From NCBI GenBank assembly GCA_032718475.1, contig JAUCBJ010002998.1, positions 1 to 54,550 of the forward strand: a DNA stretch of 54,550 nt. The letters run 5' to 3'. The notes beneath the pieces are model-generated. The model did no database searches and had not been told where the DNA came from. It was given only the letters and a program-made list of their open reading frames with translations. Both the position numbers and the translations under genes were made by a program. Of this stretch, positions 48,961 to 54,550 are shown one piece after another. Every line of letters starts with the position of its first letter. The first letter of the stretch is position 1. Origin of the DNA: Nemertoderma westbladi (taxonomy: Eukaryota; Xenacoelomorpha; Nemertodermatida; Nemertodermatidae).

Positions 48961-49444
48961 CCTACATGATTCGGTCCGTGTTCCTTTTATATGTGACTAA
49001 AATCAGTGAAGATCGGCAGATCAGTGTGCAGTATTGTGCAGCATTGTGTATGAGTGAGACTGATAACGAAGCATTTCCTAAAGAATGCGCCATATATGTG
49101 AATTGTAACTAAGCCATATCGTTGTGAGTAGTTTAAGTCATAACTCTGTTTATATAGATAGAGCGCCACGTCCTAAAGGAACTGTTAATATTTCCCGAAG
49201 GTGAATAATATTGTCAGAGATTATATAATACTGTCAGTCGAATAATACATTAGGCTTACATAGCAATAAAATTAAGCCGTCGAACCCAATCTCCCGGGTA
49301 TATCCAACGGGTGAATGATCGCGCACAGATTGGTTTCGACTAGTGTAGTGAATTAAATACTTGTCATAGGCTAAAGGTGATTTATTATCTAGAAGACATC
49401 CTAATTTGGCGGGTTAAACTGCCAAAGGTCTGAAAGCGCGAACA
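48961..49444 (+). repeat. Right LTR (common part)
   Basis: Identical to 38674-39157, with TATA-like sequence at 49149-49156 and AATAAA at 49265-49270. The real LTR probably begins upstream, between 48896 and 48907, after the purine tract at 48878-48895; TGATTGCG at 48907 would supply the usual TG start. It ends GCGCGAACA, followed by unrelated GC-rich sequence. Confidence 0.8.
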
Positions 49445-49560
49445 GAGAGGAAGCGAGCAGAGTGGAGTAGGGGGGGCGGGCCGTACCTGAAATCGCGAAG
49501 GGCCTGAGCGCGTGGGCGCGAGGATTGATTCAAGGTAAGAACCCGGGCCTTAAATGTGCA
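49445..49560 (+). promoter_or_regulatory. GC-rich segment with splice-donor-like site
   Basis: Short CpG-containing, GC-rich stretch unlike the AT-rich surroundings, ending in CAAGGTAAGAAC at 49531-49542, a good splice donor. It may be the first exon and promoter of a plus-strand gene, possibly the WD40 gene downstream. No transcript evidence is available. The 82-codon frame at 49556-49804 has no recognisable features. Confidence 0.3.
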
Positions 49561-49812
49561 GGAAATTACCACGGACAATACCTTGGGTACTAGTGAACGG
49601 AAAGTGAAGTACCGGCGCAGCGGTAAGTCTCGTTTGCCTGACGTGAAATTCGGGCTCGGTTCAACCGTCTTCTTAAATCTTCAGCTCAGCAGCTCTCTTC
49701 ATTTTTTTCGTTCTTCTAAAACATATTACCCTGGCAACCCACACCACACCACTGCCGCGCCAAGCAACCCAAGTATTAAATGTTTTGTTACTACTGAAGA
49801 CTGAGCGCGAAT

Positions 49813-49845
49813 GCATTATTATTATTATTATTATTATTATTTATA
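49813..49845. repeat. (ATT)n microsatellite
   Basis: Uninterrupted ATT triplets. Confidence 0.9.
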
Positions 49846-49863
49846 GCTTTGGGTGATGTTATA

Positions 49864-49948
49864 TTAATTCAGATTCAAGTAAACTTATACTAGTGGGTTT
49901 GTTGCATTCTAAATGTATATCCGTTCTAACTGGTGTGAAATTATGGGG
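49864..49948 (+). pseudogene. Partial duplicate of WD40 gene internal segment
   Basis: 85 bp matching 51696-51780 with one mismatch (CTTATACTAG against CTTATAATAG). It encodes the NSDSSKLI ... GVKLWG stretch of the downstream WD40 ORF and has no coding context on either side. This is a recent internal duplication of the gene fragment. Confidence 0.85.
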
Positions 49949-49971
49949 TAACACGGAGGTTATTAGTTGTG

Positions 49972-50278
49972 GGGCGAGCGACGAAAGTAAGCGAGCTTAG
50001 CATACAGGTACCACTAACTCAATCGGTGTGTCTGTTGATCTGTTGTTCTGTTGTGGGGCGAGCCACGAAGTGAGTGAGCGAGCCTTAGTGTAGGGGTGTC
50101 ATTAATCAACCTGTGGGGCGAGCCACGAAGTGAGTGAGCCTTAGCGTAGTGGTACCATTAATCAACCTGTGGGGCAAGCCACGAAGTGAGTGAGCCTTAG
50201 CGTAGTGGTACCATTAATCAACCTGTGGGGCGAGCCACGAAGTGAGTGAGCCTAAGCGTAGTGGTACCATTAATTCCT
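49972..50278 (+). repeat. 56-bp tandem repeats of the GGGGCGAGCC dispersed family
   Basis: Four copies of TGTGGGGCGAGCCACGAAG start at 50052, 50112, 50168 and 50224; a diverged fifth lies at about 49968. The same unit occurs once at 3344-3399. It is followed by the ACCATACCTGGCTTCGCC block that belongs to the G-rich dispersed repeat. Confidence 0.85.
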
Positions 50279-50460
50279 ATTAACCATACCTGGCTTCGCC
50301 TATTGAAGGCATCAGTAGTTATAAAGATCGTCCGTCAGTCTGCGTTTAGGAAATATGTTTAAATACAAAACAGGACGAGCACAACGACGTTTATAATAAT
50401 GAATACGAGTACTGCCTACTGCGTTGATTATATTCCTATAAACCATACATGGCTTCGCCT

Positions 50461-51232
50461 ATTGAAGGCATCTGTAGTTATAAAGTACTGGTGGGTGGGA
50501 AGGGTGGGGGGGGGGGGGGGGGGGGGGGTTGCAGATTAAAAGGTGTGAACACGTACTGTCCCCCTTTCTTTGATTGATTGGTGGTGTGGGTAAATTTCTC
50601 AAAACCTGATTTTGTGATACAGTCGCTCAATTTTAATCTGTATCTGATAACTGAGCCTCGTCCTGCGCGATGGCCCCACGAACGTGTTAGTCATACATAT
50701 CTGTTTGTGAATTATGATAATTGACAATGACGGCACTAATGATAATATTTATGAAATGTAATATAATGGGACATGGTACTGTATTACATGCTTACCAAGC
50801 AAACTTCGCATCCATCTTTGATAACTATTAATTCTTCTGATACCGCATGGTTACACCTCAAACTGTATCGTATAAAACTGTAAACCATACCTAAACCCGC
50901 CTATTGAAGGCATCTGTAGTTATAAAGTACTGGTGGGTGGGAAGGGTGGGGGGGAGGGGGTTGCAGATTAAAAGGTGTGAACACGTACTGTCCCCCTTTC
51001 TTTGATTGATTGGTTGGAGTTGCGATAGGACGTTGACCTATGTACAGTATAATTATACTGAACTATTAAGTATATAAAATAACCAAAATTGTCTGGTTTG
51101 TAATATTTGCCCTTCACCATAATAATGTAATGATAATATTTATGAAATGTAATATAATGGGACATGGTACTGTATTACATGCTTACCAAGCAAACTTCGC
51201 ATCCATCTTTGATAACTATTAATTCTTCTGAT
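50461..51232 (+). repeat. Local duplication of WD40 gene 5' region
   Basis: Two blocks are repeated in the same order. 50461-50581 matches 50903-51013 (ATTGAAGGCATCTGTAG through the G-rich run to TTTGATTGATTGG), and 50738-50841 matches 51129-51232, 104 bp without a mismatch, covering the start of the WD40 ORF. Only the second copy continues into the ORF, so the first is a truncated duplicate. The G-rich part includes a run of over 20 G at about 50506-50528. Confidence 0.85.
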
Positions 51233-51985
51233 TCTTCTGCTAGGAGGATAATAAACCGTTGTACCGTATCTCCGGACAGTAAGATGGTCGCAGGAACTGT
51301 CCACAAGGCTGATAGGGGTGGGATTAATGTTTGGGACGTCAACACCAACGAGTTGCTAGTCCATATTCCTCACTCTAAACTCAGAAACAACACGGATTCT
51401 ACAGAAAATTATCGATGGACTGTGAAGTTCTCTCCAATAGACCCCAACATATTTGCGACGTGCTGCGACGATGGCTCGATAACCATTGTTACCATTATTC
51501 CCACTACAACTGGTAAATCATTTACTCACGTTACTTGGGACGCTCATAATGACAGAGTATCAGACGTTATTTTTAACAACAAAGGGACCGAGTTGGTCAG
51601 TTGTTCCTATGATGGAAAAGTTAAAGTCTGGGACCTTAAAGGGGAACTTGTAAAGGAACTTATGGAAGGAGAGAGGGAAGTAAATTCTGTGGCGTTTAAT
51701 TCAGATTCAAGTAAACTTATAATAGTGGGTTTGTTGCATTCTAAATGTATATCCGTTCTAACTGGTGTGAAATTATGGGGCAATAGTAAAGAGAGAATGC
51801 GGGTGGTTAAATGGGAACCTCAGGGTGAGAGGGTTGCTGTACTGGGCTGGTCAAATCTATCTTCTGTAAAGATACTACAGTACAGGCCACCAGAAAACGC
51901 AGATTTGTACAATTGTGAACACATTTTATCAAATGTGTACCAGTGTAATGTAATGTTGTTGAACGGGACAATTGAACATAATTGA
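51164..51985 (+). CDS. WD40 beta-propeller protein, main exon or fragment
   Basis: A 273-residue open frame. Several blades are visible: GGINVWDVNTNELL, TVKFSPIDPNIFATCCDDGS, then WDAHNDRVSDVIFNNKGTEL with SYDGKVKVWDLKGE, VNSVAFNSDSSKLI with GVKLWG, and VVKWEPQGERVAVLGWSN. The GH/H-D-WD pattern is clear in the third blade. WD40 propellers are protein-interaction scaffolds; the specific family is not recognised. The likely start is the ATG at 51164 or 51179. The last 20 or so residues look like intron read-through, so the exon probably ends before the stop. More blades lie at 52018-52140 and 52617-52994 in other frames, so this is either a spliced gene or a decaying one. Confidence 0.75.
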   Translation: MVLYYMLTKQTSHPSLITINSSDSSARRIINRCTVSPDSKMVAGTVHKADRGGINVWDVNTNELLVHIPHSKLRNNTDSTENYRWTVKFSPIDPNIFATCCDDGSITIVTIIPTTTGKSFTHVTWDAHNDRVSDVIFNNKGTELVSCSYDGKVKVWDLKGELVKELMEGEREVNSVAFNSDSSKLIIVGLLHSKCISVLTGVKLWGNSKERMRVVKWEPQGERVAVLGWSNLSSVKILQYRPPENADLYNCEHILSNVYQCNVMLLNGTIEHN

Positions 51986-52017
51986 ACATAATTGAATTGG
52001 CAACAACCAAAATTTTT

Positions 52018-52140
52018 TCGCCAAAGGATACAATTGAATACTTTTGAAACGCTTAGTAATCTGGAAAGTCTCTGTAGTTTGCCGCTAACTGTCACTCACT
52101 GCAGCTGGAAATGCGATAAGGATATTGTTTACCTTTATAG
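52018..52140 (+). CDS. Possible further WD40 exon
   Basis: An open segment encoding a blade-like strand pair (VTHCSWKCDKDIVYLYSV) about 30 bp after the main WD40 frame closes. In a propeller, W-x-x-D-x-x-x-V-Y is a usual start of a blade. Borders are not certain and no start codon is needed if it is an internal exon. Confidence 0.35.
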
Positions 52141-52616
52141 TGTGCGGTTAATGGTGTCTAGTAGGCAGGCCTAAGGTTAGTGATGTTAAGGCATCTTCTG
52201 GTGTTTATCTGTGCCCTCTCGGAGTCAGACTAATGGCGCGACATCTCCCTGCACTAAATTAATTATTCAATGGTCTAGGCTCCTCCATCCATATGCCCAT
52301 CCACTCCCATACACTCCATGAACATTAACAGTGTGCGGTTAGTAGTCTCTATATACACTCCATGAACCTCCATGTGGTCTTGTATGTAGTTCTCTCTCTA
52401 CCAATACAGCCCATGTCCGCAATGTTACGCACTGGGGGCTCTCTCATCTACCTGATATCAGACATACAGGCGCACCGCACACAAACCCTTTGTCGGTCCC
52501 AGCAAGTCAGCCTCCTGCTGTGTGATCTAGAAGATAACTCGCCATAACCTGCCAATCAGATGACTTGAACAAATGTGTTCACATGTGATCACATTGGATG
52601 AAATCTGCTTTTTCTG

Positions 52617-52994
52617 GTGGCCTGTACTGTAGATGGAGAAAGCGGTACAGTATTGAGGGAGTTTGAGGCTCAGGTGGGGGTTGGGAATCACGCGTTCCAA
52701 TCTATTGACTTCCACCCTGAGGGAAATTATCTACTGGCTGGTTACTTTAAGGGAACTATTATTAAAGTTAATATAAACCAAAATGATCAGTTCGAGCACA
52801 TGGACGTAGGAGAAGTTAATGAAAAGATTAAAGGAGCAAAAAAATGGGAAGAAATAAAGAATTACGTTGGTAATGTGGGACCATTAAATAAAGAAATTCA
52901 ACAAAAGGTTAGAGGATTATTTGAAAGTTATGAACCGTATTATATAACCTATTCTGCGTCTGAATTACGTTGTTCTATTTCTCAGTTTCCTTGA
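52617..52994 (+). CDS. Likely C-terminal WD40 exon
   Basis: Open frame of 125 codons. Its first half is a WD40 blade (AFQSIDFHPEGNYLLAGYFK, then GTIIKVNI). The second half is charged and helical (EKIKGAKKWEEIKNYV, NKEIQQKVRGLFESYEP) and ends in a stop at 52992-52994. It very probably belongs to the same gene as 51164-51985; splice junctions were not resolved. AATAAA at 53238-53243 is a candidate polyadenylation signal. Confidence 0.6.
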   Translation: MACTVDGESGTVLREFEAQVGVGNHAFQSIDFHPEGNYLLAGYFKGTIIKVNINQNDQFEHMDVGEVNEKIKGAKKWEEIKNYVGNVGPLNKEIQQKVRGLFESYEPYYITYSASELRCSISQFP

Positions 52995-53698
52995 AAACTG
53001 AAAAAATACATCATTGTACTGAGACCTATGTGTCAAGCAACGGAATAGTGAGTGAACGTGCATTAATTTTCCTTTAACTTTTTCTAGAAAGTAATGAACC
53101 TTTTAAGCAACTGAATTAACTCACTTGAATACTCAAACTATATTTTACTTGGAATAATAATAATTATTTAGAACACAGGAAAAAATCGGAACTTTTTTTC
53201 CCTAGTCTCGAAGCATTTTTTAAGCGCCAGCGAGGTTAATAAATGGTTGAATCGAGATAATATTGAAACAAATGGTTGGTGATTTCTTATGTAACATGTA
53301 ATTTTATTCTTAAATTGGTACTTTCTGTTGCTTAATTTTTAAGTAAAAGAAATTTAACTGCAGTATTTTACCATATTGCTTCCACTGCCAATCCAATTTT
53401 ACTCTTCAACTCCCGATGCTGCCTTACTCAATGTTAAATAATTATTTAATGTTCTCTATGTTTATTACGGTTTGTAATTTATTCGCCCGAAAAAGCAATT
53501 TATTAATATAACTGATAAATAGATATAGACAGCATACATAGAGAGCCTAGATATAAGATATATAATAAAAATGCTTTTGTAAGCCTACACTACTGTAGAC
53601 ACAAAAACCAGTAATACTCCATTATATATTCCTTTCCATCGTCTAGCAACACAAGTACAGTAGTATGTAGTCATGCCAACATACTGTATTTAAAATAG
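52995..53698. other. 3' flank of the WD40 gene, non-coding
   Basis: AT-rich, no further gene seen. Confidence 0.55.
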
Positions 53699-53893
53699 TT
53701 AAATTTCAAATTTGTTGCAAAGGTCAAAATGGCAGCAAATGACTTTGCAATTATTGTTTGTATATGTTCTATCGCAAAAGCTTTTTTCTATAATATCGCA
53801 ATATTCTTTATGGTGGTAGGTTGTATAGGTTTGTTTTGGTATACACAATATCATATCGTTTTCGTTTCCAGATTCGTCTTCTATGTCCACAAC
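53699..53893 (-). CDS. Terminal exon of a Ly6/uPAR-type three-finger protein
   Basis: On the minus strand, TTATTTCAG (ending at 53894) is a good splice acceptor, and the exon that follows encodes 64 residues to a stop at 53699. It ends with C-x3-CC-x3-DLCN, the C-terminal signature of the Ly6/uPAR/CD59 three-finger fold, in which the last disulfides close the third finger. Upstream cysteines (ILCIP, EYC, SFCD) fit the middle of the domain. No GPI-anchor signal or transmembrane segment follows DLCN, so it may be a secreted or soluble-tailed member. Upstream exons with the signal peptide and first finger should lie to the right and were not found in the remaining 650 bp. Confidence 0.65.
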   Translation of the reverse strand, partial: VVDIEDESGNENDMILCIPKQTYTTYHHKEYCDIIEKSFCDRTYTNNNCKVICCHFDLCNKFEI

Positions 53894-54299
53894 CTGAAAT
53901 AACAATCAATTAGTACTCTTCTTTAAATTAGTTATGTTTAATTTATAATGAATTAAATGATTAAATTTATTTCAAGGGCTAAGTGCCGTCGCGGTCAATA
54001 AATTACAATTCACATAAATATGCCTAATAACTATGGCATATATTTGGTTTTTATATTCCCTAACATTTTTATCATCTATTTAGAATTAATGTCTCCCATT
54101 TATAGAATATTTTAAATTATACAGTTAATTTATGTCTCCCATTATATGAGTTTTTAATTCGACTCATTGAATTAAAGTCTCCCTTAATATAGAGAGAACT
54201 TTAAATCATCAATGTATTAAAGTCTCCCTTAAGTTAAATATTAAAGTCTCTCGTTGTTTTATACTATCTGTAAAGGTATTGTTGTAGGAACGAACTACA
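53894..54299. other. AT-rich stretch with recurrent TCTCCC motif
   Basis: From 54085 to 54255 the motif TTAAAGTCTCCC or TTTATGTCTCCC recurs five to six times at irregular 30-60 bp spacing, a decayed tandem repeat. No coding capacity. Confidence 0.55.
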
Positions 54300-54550
54300 A
54301 TAACTAACTAAAGGGCTACCATTAACGAGTTGTCTGTCGTCGTCGTCCAATTTTTGATCGCTAATAACTCAGTCATTCCTTGATGAAATTAAACCAAACT
54401 TGGTACACATGTAGACTACGAAAAGTTTAGAAATTCTACAGTTCCTCAGTTTATTTCCTTAGTTTATAGTTCCTCTATCTACCGCTAGGGGGAGAATTGT
54501 CACAAACGTAGAAGTGGCTGTAATTATAGAACCAACCATTAGATTAATCT
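54300..54550 (+). repeat. Dispersed repeat, right-end copy
   Basis: CTAATAACTCAGTCATTCCT, TTGATGAAAT, CCAAACTTGGTACACATGT, then CCGCTAGGGGGAGAATTG and GGCTGTAATTATAGAACCAA. The order matches the reverse complement of 3930-4215, and the first half matches the tail of the repeat at 3344-3560. The repeat runs off the right edge. Confidence 0.75.

Larger units (their letters stand above)
38674..49444 (+). mobile_element. BEL/Pao-type LTR retroelement, RT-deleted, about 10.8 kb
   Basis: Identical 484-bp direct repeats at 38674-39157 and 48961-49444 bracket a 2.2-kb leader, one long Gag-protease ORF and a 3.3-kb 3' region. The repeats contain a TATA-like box and AATAAA in the order expected for U3-R-U5. 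A purine-rich tract at 48878-48895 could be the polypurine primer, which would put the right LTR start near 48896-48907. Reverse transcriptase and RNase H are missing from the ORF and no integrase motif was found, so the element is non-autonomous. Identical LTRs imply recent insertion. Target-site duplication cannot be checked because the left LTR abuts the satellite. No primer-binding site was recognised. Confidence 0.8.

Noticed and set aside
38674-49444. Reading the two 484-bp repeats as a plain segmental duplication
   Set aside because: TATA and AATAAA placement inside, a Gag-protease ORF between them, direct orientation and a CA end favour LTRs.

Overview
The window looks like a piece of an AT-rich animal genome. 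Three things support this: two Cys-loop ligand-gated anion-channel genes, a BEL/Pao-type LTR retroelement (a group known from animals), and an exon with the C-terminal signature of a Ly6/uPAR three-finger protein. Both channel genes are intronless, while the WD40 gene and the Ly6-like exon appear split. I cannot place the species. Most of the window is repetitive: two large tandem arrays take up about 19 kb, and a retroelement with its LTRs takes up almost 11 kb.

Layout. 1-7.1 kb: non-coding, with a frame open to the left edge (3-299), an inverted-repeat element (424-708), a 68-bp tandem array (1284-1929), several dispersed repeats and a weak transposase-like fragment (5528-5764). 7109-10129: a 60-bp minisatellite of about 50 copies. 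11693-13087 and 18039-19433: two paralogous 464-residue Cys-loop anion-channel subunits on the minus strand. They share a 168-bp tract with no differences, which looks like gene conversion. Between them lie a MITE with 23-bp terminal inverted repeats (15236-15451) and four 30-bp repeats that each carry a perfect heat-shock element (16065-16188). 22349-22647: an unrecognised, frameshifted coding-like fragment. 22831-38673: a 36-bp satellite of about 440 copies with higher-order duplications.

38674-49444: an LTR retroelement whose two LTR copies match over 484 bp. Its single large ORF (41390-45601) has a Gag DUF1759-like region, zinc knuckles and an aspartic protease. It then jumps to the region just past RNase H, so reverse transcriptase and RNase H are missing and no integrase was found. 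The element has a 2.2-kb leader and a 3.3-kb 3' region with a coding-like small ORF. The left LTR begins exactly where the satellite stops, so it may have lost its 5' end.

49445-54550: a GC-rich stretch with a splice-donor-like site, tandem 56-bp repeats, partial duplicate copies of the neighbouring gene, a WD40 beta-propeller gene that is probably split or decaying (51164-52994, plus), and a Ly6/uPAR-like terminal exon (53699-53893, minus). The last 200 bp repeat, in inverse orientation, sequence found near 4 kb.

Working together: the only functional pairing I can support is the two channel subunits, which are close enough to be subunits of the same or related pentamers. The retroelement would depend on enzymes supplied in trans. 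The large ORFs inside both satellites are by-products of repeat lengths divisible by three, not genes.
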